The notes beneath the pieces are model-generated. The model did not search any database and was not told the DNA's origin. It saw only the letters and a list, made by a program, of their open reading frames with translations. Below, one piece after another: positions 5,270 through 11,901 of a stretch of DNA of 11,901 nt (its first letter is position 1; each line of letters begins with the position of its first letter). Both the position numbers and the translations under genes were made by a program. The DNA is from Chamaesiphon sp. (GTDB lineage: Bacteria; Cyanobacteriota; Cyanobacteriia; Cyanobacteriales; Chamaesiphonaceae), in the NCBI GenBank assembly GCA_026786125.1, contig JAJAYU010000315.1, positions 1-11,901 on the forward strand. Direction: 5' to 3'.

Positions 5270-7480
5270 TTACCCATAAACACCCAATTTGCTCGATACC
5301 TTCATTGTCACCCCAAAAGGAATCGAAGATGTAGAAACGATCGATTTGACCGCAATTAATTGCACCGCACAAGCCTTAAGTTCTGGTTGCAAGGAATCGG
5401 GACAAGCAGCATCGTGAGTAAAGAGGTTTGCTTCGGCATCTTTTGCCCACAGTTCGCCCCAGTGCATCGGGACAAATACTGTGCCTCGATTGATCGCTAG
5501 TGTTACCAATGCGGGAAATCTACCGATACCGCGTCTCGATCGAATTTCGACCATTTCACCATTTTCAATATTTAATTTGATCGCATCCTTGGGATGAATT
5601 TCCAAGAAGGGGTCAGGATGCATTTGTTGTAATTTAGGGATCCGTCCAGTCCGAGTCATTGTATGCCAATGGCCGTATAAACGCCCTGTGGTGAGGATGA
5701 ATGGATAATCTGGATCAGGTGGCTCCGCCAGTCCTTTGGAGTGGCAGGCGGCAAATTTGGCGCGTTTGTCGGAATGATGAAATTGGAGATCGGTATACAG
5801 TCGCTTGCCGTGTTTGGTGGTGCAACCTGTGGGGTGTGGCCATTGGATCGGGCCATTATCTTTGAGATATTGATGGCTGAGTCCGGTGACATCGCAGGGG
5901 CGACCCGCGCTGAGTTTAGCAAATTCACCATAGACATCGGCACTAGTTTTGAACCAAAATTCGTCAGTGAAGCCCAATCTCCGCCCGACTTCGGCGAAGA
6001 CTTCCCAATCAGCTTTGGCTTCCCCTGGAGGACTTCTAAATGCTGGGCAAAGGGTGACTGTCCGCTCAGAATTGGTCATCACGCCTGTTTTCTCGCTCCA
6101 TTGAGCGGCAGGAAGCAGGACGTGGGCATACTTGGCGGTTTCAGTCGGGTAATAAGCATCCTGATGGATCGTAAATGGAGACTTTAAGAGGGCTGCTTTC
6201 GTCCGCAGGAGGTCGGGCATACTCACCGCTGGATTGGTAGCTACTATCCATAATAACCCGATCGAATCAGTCTCCATCCCAGTAATCATTTCCCAGGCAG
6301 TTTTCCCCGTTTCCGCAGAAATTCTGCCTGGGGGTAAGTTCCAGAGTTGTTCGATTTCGGCACGGTGGGCGGGATTCTTGACGAGGCGATAGCCAGGGAG
6401 AATATGCGCTAGTCCGCCAGCTTCCCGTCCACCCATTGCATTCGGTTGTCCAGTAAGGGAAAATGGCCCTGCGCCAGGTCTACCAATCTGTCTGGTCATC
6501 AAATGCAGGTTGATAATATGGCGAACTTTGGCTGTACCTTCACTGGATTGATTGACTCCCATCGACCAGAATGACAGGACATTTTTGGACGCGCCCCACC
6601 ATTTAGCTGTTTGTTCGAGATCTGCTTGGGAAATGCCACATTTTACTGCAACTACGTCAGGCGGATAATGTTGGATCACCTCTGCAAAGGCGATAAAGTT
6701 GCTAGTACAGGATTCGATAAATTCTTGATCTACTTTACCCGCCCGTAGTAATAAATAAGCAATTCCATTGAGCAAGTCAATATCTGTACCTGGATTAATT
6801 GCCAGATGGATATCTGCGACTTCAGCGGTGGCGGTACGGCGGGGATCGACGACGACTATTTTGACTCGATCATTTTGCTTATGATATTTTCTGAGCCGAT
6901 TGAAGATAATTGGATGACATTCAGCAGTATTCGTCCCAATTAAGAACGCAAAGTCAGTCTTTTCGATGTCATCATAACAACAGGGTGGCCCATCGGCTCC
7001 AAAACTCTGAATGTAGCCAGATACTGCTGAAGACATACACAGTCTAGAGTTGGCATCAAAATTATTCGTACCCAAACAACCCTTGAGCAGTTTTTGAGCA
7101 GTGTAATAATCTTCCGTCTGAAACTGTCCCGAACCATACATACAGAGGCCCTCAGCACCATGAGTATGGAGGACTGTTTTGATTCGATCGACAATCCGAG
7201 TATACGCCTCTTCCCATGTCGCTCGTTTAAAGGGTTGATCGAGACTATCCCGTACCATCGGATAGGCTAATCGATCTTTGTAGAGTGACTCGCTAATTGT
7301 CGCGCCCTTGACACATACCATCCCCTGACTCGAAGGATGGGATTTATCTCCCATCACTTTCCAGATTGGCGTACCACTACTATCCCGATTAATCGACTTC
7401 CCTGGTTGGGCAGGCGGCGAAGCTTCTAATCCACAGCCGACACCACAGTAGGGGCAAAGTGTCTTAGTTGTTTCAGTCAT
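5270..7480 (-). CDS. narB: Ferredoxin-dependent assimilatory nitrate reductase NarB
   Basis: A 736-residue molybdoenzyme reducing nitrate to nitrite with ferredoxin in the cyanobacterial cytoplasm. The N-terminal 4Fe-4S motif is complete: Cys9, Cys12, Cys16 and Cys56, with Lys58 next to it for electron transfer. The Mo-ligand region [17 protein letters not shown] places the coordinating Cys at 148. Other family landmarks are [48 protein letters not shown], and [21 protein letters not shown]. The C-terminal MGD-binding domain holds [24 protein letters not shown] and VFVPMHWGE. Length fits NarB, and there is no NasA-type C-terminal extension. The last 20 or so residues look variable. It converges with modAB, which would supply its metal. 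No nirA or nrt transport genes are in the window. The ATG is preceded by heptamer repeats and no Shine-Dalgarno. Confidence 0.95.
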   Translation of the reverse strand: MTETTKTLCPYCGVGCGLEASPPAQPGKSINRDSSGTPIWKVMGDKSHPSSQGMVCVKGATISESLYKDRLAYPMVRDSLDQPFKRATWEEAYTRIVDRIKTVLHTHGAEGLCMYGSGQFQTEDYYTAQKLLKGCLGTNNFDANSRLCMSSAVSGYIQSFGADGPPCCYDDIEKTDFAFLIGTNTAECHPIIFNRLRKYHKQNDRVKIVVVDPRRTATAEVADIHLAINPGTDIDLLNGIAYLLLRAGKVDQEFIESCTSNFIAFAEVIQHYPPDVVAVKCGISQADLEQTAKWWGASKNVLSFWSMGVNQSSEGTAKVRHIINLHLMTRQIGRPGAGPFSLTGQPNAMGGREAGGLAHILPGYRLVKNPAHRAEIEQLWNLPPGRISAETGKTAWEMITGMETDSIGLLWIVATNPAVSMPDLLRTKAALLKSPFTIHQDAYYPTETAKYAHVLLPAAQWSEKTGVMTNSERTVTLCPAFRSPPGEAKADWEVFAEVGRRLGFTDEFWFKTSADVYGEFAKLSAGRPCDVTGLSHQYLKDNGPIQWPHPTGCTTKHGKRLYTDLQFHHSDKRAKFAACHSKGLAEPPDPDYPFILTTGRLYGHWHTMTRTGRIPKLQQMHPDPFLEIHPKDAIKLNIENGEMVEIRSRRGIGRFPALVTLAINRGTVFVPMHWGELWAKDAEANLFTHDAACPDSLQPELKACAVQLIAVKSIVSTSSIPFGVTMKVSSKLGVYG

Positions 7481-7489
7481 ACATTAGGT

Positions 7490-7510
7490 TGGGAGTTGGG
7501 AGTTGGGAGT
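7490..7510. repeat. Tandem heptamer (TTGGGAG)3 before narB
   Basis: TTGGGAG occurs three times in a row within ten bases of the narB ATG. On the narB strand it reads CTCCCAA repeats followed by CCTAATGT and the start codon. The 12-base block GAGTTGGGAGTT (7493-7504) is repeated in inverted form at 7679-7690. Confidence 0.75.
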
Positions 7511-7625
7511 CTAGCGACAGCAGAGCGGAATTATTAATATGTTTAAAGCGGGGCTAATATGCAAAGTACCGATTTCTGATCGGATATTCTGTGCCTGAGA
7601 ATACTAAAAAAGTACACATTGCTGG

Positions 7626-7664
7626 ATTATGATGCCACCCCTTGCTCTTTGTAACAAATATTTA
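7626..7664 (-). promoter_or_regulatory. Possible narB promoter with half-matching NtcA box
   Basis: On the minus strand, TAA-N8-TAC (7664-7651) matches one half of the NtcA consensus GTA-N8-TAC. A near-consensus -10 CATAAT (7631-7626) lies 19 bases further on, a little short of the usual 22 or so. narB genes are commonly NtcA-activated, which is why this was sought, but the left half-site is poor. Confidence 0.25.
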
Positions 7665-7678
7665 TCATCGACTCTTTT

Positions 7679-7690
7679 AACTCCCAACTC
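7679..7690. repeat. Inverted partner of the narB-proximal heptamers
   Basis: AACTCCCAACTC is the exact reverse complement of 7493-7504. The two copies bracket 174 bases of the spacer between the MerA-like stop and the narB start. Confidence 0.7.
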
Positions 7691-7699
7691 TTAATAGTT

Positions 7700-9220
7700 T
7701 CAGGAAAATTTGGTAAGTAATCCGAGGATTTTTTTGGTGCGGGGTGTGAGCAAGGTGCGTCGATAAGTATCGGCAGCTTTTTTGATGCAATCAGCTTGAG
7801 TGGGATAGGGATGAATCACGCTGCTGAGTTTGCTCAATCCAATCTTATGCACCATTGCGGTAGTTAGCTCGGAGATCATTTCGCCAGCATGACTAGCCAC
7901 GATTGTCGCTCCCAGAATCTCGTCACTACCTTGACGATGAATGATTTGGAGAAATCCAGCAGTTTCACCATCCGTGATTGCTCGATCAACACTAGACATT
8001 TCGATCTTAATAATACCAACTTGTAATCCCTGTGTTTGAGCATCATGTATGGACAATCCCACATGGGCGATTTCAGGATCTGTATAAGTCACCCACGGCA
8101 TGACGAGATTGCTCAGTTTGGTTTTGCCGAATCCAAATGGTGAAAACAGGGTATTCTTAATCACAATTCGCGCCGCAGCATCAGCAGCATGGGTAAATTG
8201 CCATTTCATACAGACATCCCCCGCAGCGTAAATTTTCGGGTTAGTTGTTTGTAAGTAGTCATTAACTTTGATGCCTTTCTCGTGATAATCAACGCCAACC
8301 TGGGTTAGGTATAGACTTTCAATATTTGGAGTTCGTCCGGCACTTACGAGAATTTCATCTACGGTAATATTTTCAATTCGATCATTGGTGGTGAAAGTGA
8401 TAGTTTTACCAGATCGATCTGCTGTCACCTGTTGCACTTGGCAATCCAGAATCAGATTTACGCCTTCTGTTTGTAATACCTGCTGCAAAATTGCGGCGGC
8501 GGCAGGATCTTCTTTGTTTAAAATATGACTGTGGCTATGTAATAGAACTACATCACACCCCAATCGCTGAAAGGTTTGTGCCAATTCACACCCCACTGGG
8601 CCACCGCCAATAATGGCTAATCGCTGAGGGCGTTCGACTAGAGAAAATACGGTTTCATTGGTCAGATATCTTGCCTCTACCAGCCCAGGAATATTCGGTG
8701 TGGCAGCTCTAGCACCTGTGGCGATTACCGCTTTCTTGAACTTAAGCACCTGTTGCCCTACAGTGACGGCATCATTACCTGTAAACTTGCCATCCCCCAA
8801 AAAGACATCCACGCCTAGCTCTCGGAATCTAGCGGCTGAATCAGCATGGCTGATATTTGCCCGAATTCGGCGCATCCGCTCCATCACAGCCCCAAAATCA
8901 ATTTCTACCCCTTCGACCCGAATACCTAGCTCCTGACCCCGCCAAATCTCGCCGATGATCCGACTCGATCGAATTATCGTTTTCGAGGGTACACAGCCAA
9001 AATTTAGGCAGTCTCCGCCCATTAAATTTCGCTCGATCAGAGCTACTTTCAAGCCCAATCCTAATCCCGCAGCACCCGCTGCCACGACCAAACCAGCAGT
9101 CCCCGCACCAATCACCGCCAGATCGTAAATATCCGCAGGTTCAGGATTAACCCAGTCAGGGGGATGTACAGATTCAATCAATTGTTGATTGTAAGCATCC
9201 ATCGGTGAGAGTATTTTCAT
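7700..9220 (-). CDS. MerA-like FAD/NAD(P) disulfide oxidoreductase
   Basis: A 506-residue class-I flavoprotein disulfide reductase. Visible parts are the FAD Rossmann motif VIGAGTAG (36-43), redox pair GGDCLNFGCVPSKT (Cys71, Cys76), NAD(P) Rossmann motif IIGGGPVG (203-210), second FAD motif YAAGDV (331-336), and a dimerisation domain with HPYPTQAD (His470). It resembles proteins labelled mercuric reductase, but lacks the vicinal Cys pair near the C-terminus that true MerA uses to receive Hg(II) (the tail is KKILGLLTKFS) and lacks an N-terminal HMA domain. Mercury reduction is therefore unlikely; the substrate is unknown. It lies downstream of a TVP38 gene, a pairing that in other bacteria also occurs as one fused protein. 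The glycine-loop stretch GAAGLGLGLKVALIE looks slightly expanded. Its first ATG lies within CCTAATG-type heptamers; Met7 is an alternative start. Confidence 0.85.
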   Translation of the reverse strand: MKILSPMDAYNQQLIESVHPPDWVNPEPADIYDLAVIGAGTAGLVVAAGAAGLGLGLKVALIERNLMGGDCLNFGCVPSKTIIRSSRIIGEIWRGQELGIRVEGVEIDFGAVMERMRRIRANISHADSAARFRELGVDVFLGDGKFTGNDAVTVGQQVLKFKKAVIATGARAATPNIPGLVEARYLTNETVFSLVERPQRLAIIGGGPVGCELAQTFQRLGCDVVLLHSHSHILNKEDPAAAAILQQVLQTEGVNLILDCQVQQVTADRSGKTITFTTNDRIENITVDEILVSAGRTPNIESLYLTQVGVDYHEKGIKVNDYLQTTNPKIYAAGDVCMKWQFTHAADAAARIVIKNTLFSPFGFGKTKLSNLVMPWVTYTDPEIAHVGLSIHDAQTQGLQVGIIKIEMSSVDRAITDGETAGFLQIIHRQGSDEILGATIVASHAGEMISELTTAMVHKIGLSKLSSVIHPYPTQADCIKKAADTYRRTLLTPRTKKILGLLTKFS

Positions 9221-9237
9221 TAGACATTAGGCTTTAG
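9217..9237 (-). repeat. CCTAATG-type heptamers supplying a start codon
   Basis: On the minus strand three heptamers run in series: CCTAAAG, CCTAATG and TCTAATG. The ATG of the last one is the start of the MerA-like gene. CCTAATG also occurs just before the narB ATG. Confidence 0.6.
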
Positions 9238-9436
9238 GTTTCTAGCTATTCTCCTTTCCTTCGGAACGCTTCTGCGGAGGCAGACGCTTCGCGAATGCGA
9301 ACGGAGCAACTGAGCCGACGAAAACGTCGCCTAATCGATAAAAGAAACTTTGCTAGGTGTGTTGGGTTGTCTCCTGAAGGAGAGGCTCCGCCAACATTCT
9401 TCAACCCAACCTACAGATCTTTAGGTTTCTAACTAT
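9233..9436. repeat. Composite nested repeat module bounded by 17-bp direct repeats
   Basis: TTTAGGTTTCTAGCTAT (9233-9249) and TTTAGGTTTCTAACTAT (9420-9436) are direct repeats with one mismatch. Between them lie a GC-rich patch of CTTCGGAACGC and GACGCTTCGCGAA type motifs (about 9250-9305), a short unique stretch, and copy B of the dispersed hairpin (9351-9420). Copy B carries an extra insert of about 25 bases in its loop (about 9369-9395), itself containing CTCCTGAAGGAG. The module fills nearly all of the spacer between TVP38 and the MerA-like gene. Confidence 0.65.
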
Positions 9437-9446
9437 CAATTATCAA

Positions 9447-10073
9447 CTAATTAACTGAATCTGCCAGTGCTTGCTTTGCTAAACGGGTAACATACACAGT
9501 TACTGCGACTGTCGCGATCAAGCCGACGATCCGAATTGTCCATTGGAGAGTGGGATTAGTTGGCTGGGCATCAGTCCCAATTAGAGCCAAATTACCAGCC
9601 AGGGAGCCAATGTATACAAACATAACCGTACCTGGAATCATCCCGATCGAACCAATCACATAATCTTGGACAGAAACTCCGGTCACACCAAAAGCGTAGT
9701 TTAATAAATTGAATGGAAAAGCTGGTGATAGGCGCGTAAGTAATACGATTTTCAAACCTTCCTTGCCGACAGCTCGATCGATCGCTCTAAATTTATCATT
9801 ATCCGCGATTTTTTTAGCAACCCAATCGCGGGCAAAATAACGACCAACTAAAAATGCCAAGATCGAACCTAATGTGGCACCAATAAAAACATAAATACTG
9901 CCTAGCCATACGCCAAACAGCACACCTGCACCCAATGTCAAAATAAAAGCAGGTAAAAATGCTACGGTCGAGATAATATAGATACCGATGAAAGCAATCG
10001 CCCCGATCGATCCCAGACTTTCAATCCACACTAAAGTATCTTTGAGCAATGCTTGAAGATTAAAGTCAGACAT
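9447..10073 (-). CDS. TVP38/TMEM64 (DedA/SNARE-associated) membrane protein
   Basis: A 208-residue inner-membrane protein of the TVP38/TMEM64 family. Hydrophobic segments lie near residues 23-45, 50-76, 136-160 and 178-196. The family core is plain: GAGVLFGVWLGSIYVFIGA (48-66), GRYFARDWV (77-85), then LLTRLSPAFPFNLLNYAFG (111-129) and MIPGTVMFVYIGSLAG (145-160). The TRLSPAFPF Arg/Pro reentrant motif is the most diagnostic. Relatives are linked to lipid scrambling or ion-coupled transport; the bacterial role is not settled. It precedes the MerA-like gene on the same strand, which hints at a joint redox/membrane function, although a 226-base repeat-filled gap intervenes. The ATG has no obvious Shine-Dalgarno. 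Confidence 0.9.
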   Translation of the reverse strand: MSDFNLQALLKDTLVWIESLGSIGAIAFIGIYIISTVAFLPAFILTLGAGVLFGVWLGSIYVFIGATLGSILAFLVGRYFARDWVAKKIADNDKFRAIDRAVGKEGLKIVLLTRLSPAFPFNLLNYAFGVTGVSVQDYVIGSIGMIPGTVMFVYIGSLAGNLALIGTDAQPTNPTLQWTIRIVGLIATVAVTVYVTRLAKQALADSVN

Positions 10074-10739
10074 CTAATATTTACAGATTAATAATTGATC
10101 GCCCTAAATTGGCACATTATTTGGAGCAGATCGTCTAACTGCATTGTAAGTGGATCCTGCTCTGTTCGTGTAGCGTTCGCCTGGCGAAATTGATCGCTAG
10201 ATCACTAGAACCGAATTTTTGATTTACATGACCACCCCAACGATAGTTCATTTTCAGCATGATTTCGGGAATATTTAAGTCAGGGAGTTGAGATCGGCTA
10301 CTTTGAGCACAGCACAGATCGATTTATGGTATTTCGGCAACTTTATTGTAAGAATGAGCTGTAATTTCTGGCGAACCAGTAAAGTAACAAAATCTCGATC
10401 AAAAGCGATCTCACTCAATAGTATCTAAGCTCATAGCTAGTTAATAGATTGTTTCAAGATAAAAACTTTATTCACTCACGAATATGTTTTTTCTATCTTT
10501 CTGATTTCTAGATTATAGTTCGTTTGTATAGATAGATACTAATCAACTAAATAGCCTGCTGTTAGCTAATTCTTCAGTTATTACAGCTTGCTCAAAAAGC
10601 ATCAATGATTTAAGATTGCGTCAACACGATAATTAATCGTTAGTTTAAACCCCGATCAAACACAATCTAATTACATTACTAAATCTAGTTTTAATTACGA
10701 TTCACACCACATAAATACGATTAATTACCGAAATATATC
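10074..10739. other. 666-base AT-rich gap, no convincing gene
   Basis: The gap separates divergent TVP38 and NeuD-like genes, so it must hold both promoters; no strong one is visible. A fragment near 10171-10186 (GTGTAGCGTTCGCCTG) resembles the GC-rich repeats at 9250-9305. On the minus strand a frame stays open for about 60 codons (roughly 10324-10138, stop near its 10138 end) with the stretch LPDLNIPEIMLKMNYRWGG; it resembles nothing recognised and is interrupted by the repeat fragment, so at most it is a gene remnant. The 11-base sequence ACGATTAATTA occurs inverted at 10630-10640 and direct at 10717-10727, just before the next gene. Confidence 0.6.
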
Positions 10740-11468
10740 ATGAATCTCGCGACTAAGCACATGTATCTGTATGGAGCTGGTGGACACTCCAAAGTGATCA
10801 CAGAGATCCTCAATAGCCTTGGCACGACAGTGATTGGGATGTTTGATGATAGCCCGCCGATGGCTAGATTCAAGGTTATGGAAATACGCGATGGCATTCG
10901 CTTGTTGGGTGAAGGCTTTCCCCCCTTAGATGCGCCCCTAATTATCACTGTTGGTAACAATGCTAGACGTGCAGAGCTTGCGTCATTGATCGGTGCAACT
11001 TATGGCACCGCTATTCATGGCACAGCAATTGTCTCGGATCAGGTGACTATCGATGTTGGCACTGTTGTGTTGCACGCCGCAATCATTCAAGCTGGCACAA
11101 AGATCGGCGCACATGTGCTAATTAATACGGCCGCAAGTATCGACCATGATAATACTATTGGTGATTATGCTCACATTTCGCCCCATGCGACTTTGTGCGG
11201 TCATGTCCAAGTTGGCGAGGGCACACATATTGGGGCTGGAGCAGTCGTGATTCCCAGTATTCGGATCGGTCGCTGGTGTACCATCGGTGCAGGCGCAGTC
11301 GTGATCAAAGATATTCCTGATTTTGCTACTGCGGTGGGCAACCCAGCCAGAATAATTAAGTTTCGGAAGGATCTCGATTTTGTAGATTTTCCGACTGAGC
11401 CTGCCTCCCGCAACGGAGAAGTTTCCAGCAATCTATTGAATTCTATTGTTACTACGCCGCAACTTTAA
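10740..11468 (+). CDS. NeuD/PglD-family sugar O-/N-acyltransferase
   Basis: A 242-residue left-handed beta-helix acyltransferase that transfers an acetyl (or other acyl) group from acyl-CoA to a nucleotide sugar or sialic-acid-like sugar. The N-terminal Rossmann-like domain opens MYLYGAGGHSKVITEIL (8-24), the sugar-nucleotide-binding GAGGH motif of NeuD/PglD. Hexapeptide repeats run from about 90 to 205 (for example VQVGEGTHIGAGAVVIPSIRIG). SIDHDNTIGDYAHISPHATL places the likely catalytic His at 136 with a second conserved His at 145. The end AVGNPARIIKFRKD is typical; a Ser/Asn-rich tail of about 30 residues follows. The ATG at 10740 is used; Met8 (10761) would fit the family start equally well. 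No glycosyltransferase neighbours are visible, so the acceptor (capsule, LPS or glycan) is unknown. Confidence 0.9.
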   Translation: MNLATKHMYLYGAGGHSKVITEILNSLGTTVIGMFDDSPPMARFKVMEIRDGIRLLGEGFPPLDAPLIITVGNNARRAELASLIGATYGTAIHGTAIVSDQVTIDVGTVVLHAAIIQAGTKIGAHVLINTAASIDHDNTIGDYAHISPHATLCGHVQVGEGTHIGAGAVVIPSIRIGRWCTIGAGAVVIKDIPDFATAVGNPARIIKFRKDLDFVDFPTEPASRNGEVSSNLLNSIVTTPQL

Positions 11469-11582
11469 GGGTGTACGACAAAAGCACTTGCCGAAATAAA
11501 AATGCGTAGTTATACTTGATTCACCTACTTGTGTGACGCGGCTGATTAAACGGTGAAAGTCTTTACACCTATTGCGATCGGC

Positions 11583-11623
11583 TTGTAATTGATCGAGCCA
11601 AAATCGGGATCGATCAATTACAA
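11583..11623. repeat. Perfect 13-bp inverted repeat (hairpin)
   Basis: TTGTAATTGATCG (11583-11595) and CGATCAATTACAA (11611-11623) are exact reverse complements around a 15-base loop. There is no T-run on either side, so it is not a standard intrinsic terminator. It lies 115 bases after the NeuD-like stop. Confidence 0.8.
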
Positions 11624-11798
11624 TCTGTCTGTACATAGGGCTGTTTTCGGCAGATAGATCGGTTTAAAAATTAAATGTATCCCCATTAACAAATAAAATT
11701 GCGCTAATTCCTATCGATCTTTGATCGTACTGAGCTGTTTTCACATCCCAAAGATCACTGATTTAGCCTATTTCAATTTATCTAGCTAGGGTATATAT

Positions 11799-11828
11799 TT
11801 GAAAATACTCAGGATAAATCACTAATAA
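11799..11828 (+). promoter_or_regulatory. Candidate promoter for the gene at the window edge
   Basis: TTGAAA (11799-11804) and TAATAA (11823-11828) are 18 bases apart, about 40 bases before the ATG at 11868. The match is moderate and unsupported otherwise. Confidence 0.3.
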
Positions 11829-11867
11829 GATCGACTGTATCAAAGACATGTGTAACTGAAATGTCCA

Positions 11868-11901
11868 ATGGCGACTGTTTTAGTAGTTCAAGATCGAAAG
11901 C
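11868..11901 (+). CDS. Partial CDS, possibly a response regulator receiver (5' end only)
   Basis: The ATG at 11868 starts MATVLVVQDRK before the window ends. This hydrophobic beta-strand followed by an acidic residue resembles the first strand and acidic pocket of CheY-like receiver domains (usually VLVVEDS), common in cyanobacteria. Only 11 codons are seen, with Gln in place of the first acidic residue, so the call rests on a short pattern. No clear Shine-Dalgarno is present. Confidence 0.4.
   Translation, partial: MATVLVVQDRK

Larger units (their letters stand above)
11469..11867. other. 399-base spacer, AT-rich, no gene recognised
   Basis: The spacer lies between the NeuD-like gene and a gene that starts at the window edge. 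It contains the 13-bp-stem hairpin at 11583-11623 and a weak promoter near 11799-11828. A 67-codon minus-strand frame crosses it and the end of the NeuD-like gene, but it resembles nothing recognised and is probably chance. Confidence 0.6.

Noticed and set aside
5741..6187. 148-codon plus-strand open frame inside narB
   Set aside because: It is antisense to conserved narB domains and its translation resembles no family; it is a shadow of biased codon use.
7569..7583. CCGAT-ATCGG inverted repeat upstream of narB
   Set aside because: A 5-bp stem with a 5-base loop is expected by chance in DNA so rich in CGAT motifs.
7700..9220. True mercuric reductase (merA) as part of a mercury resistance operon
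   Set aside because: The C-terminal Cys pair, the HMA domain, merR, merT and merP are all absent.
10138..10324. Minus-strand frame of about 60 codons in the long gap
   Set aside because: No recognised motif, no start with a ribosome site, and it is broken by a repeat fragment; kept only as a note in the gap entry.
11433..11636. 67-codon minus-strand frame across the NeuD-like gene end and the hairpin
   Set aside because: It overlaps a real gene, has no recognisable motif and includes the inverted repeat, so it is probably chance.

Overview
The window reads as chromosomal DNA from a cyanobacterium. NarB is the compact, single-subunit form of assimilatory nitrate reductase typical of that phylum. 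An ABA4-like (DUF4281) membrane protein and a cyanobacterial-type AhpC/TSA_2 protein lie together. CGATCG is strongly over-represented (about 18 by eye), and the intergenic spaces carry short tandem heptamers and TTGGGTT/AACCCAA hairpin repeats of the kind scattered through cyanobacterial genomes. Genus cannot be assigned from the sequence alone.

Layout. Bases 1-180 are a repeat patch. On the minus strand, an ABA4-like gene (1391-948) abuts a peroxiredoxin-like gene (947-162), with TAA directly followed by ATG. A divergent plus-strand gene encodes a DUF4832 lipoprotein (1589-3070). Then comes a molybdenum block. A minus-strand regulator-like protein joins a ribbon-helix-helix N-terminus to a molybdate-binding TOBE/Mop domain (3534-3094). 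It diverges from modA and modB (3610-5127) across a short spacer holding a perfect 17-bp palindrome. Convergent to modB is narB (7480-5270), a Mo-bisMGD enzyme. Upstream of narB on the same strand are a MerA-like flavin disulfide oxidoreductase (9220-7700) and a TVP38/TMEM64 (DedA-type) membrane protein (10073-9447), with repeat-rich spacers between them. After a 666-base AT-rich gap, a NeuD/PglD-type sugar O-acyltransferase (10740-11468) lies on the plus strand. It is followed by a strong 13-bp-stem hairpin and, at the edge of the window, the first codons of what looks like a response regulator.

How the genes may work together. modA and modB import molybdate, the RHH-TOBE protein probably senses it and controls the divergent promoter, and narB uses the molybdenum cofactor to reduce nitrate. 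No modC ATPase is present, so the transporter must borrow an ATPase from elsewhere. The MerA-like and TVP38 pair is probably a redox/membrane module. The ABA4-like and peroxiredoxin-like pair may belong to carotenoid or photo-oxidative physiology.

The most notable material is the putative RHH-TOBE molybdate switch with its palindrome, and the way short repeats reach into genes: they supply the last codons and stop of one gene and the start codon of another, and they bracket the narB upstream region.
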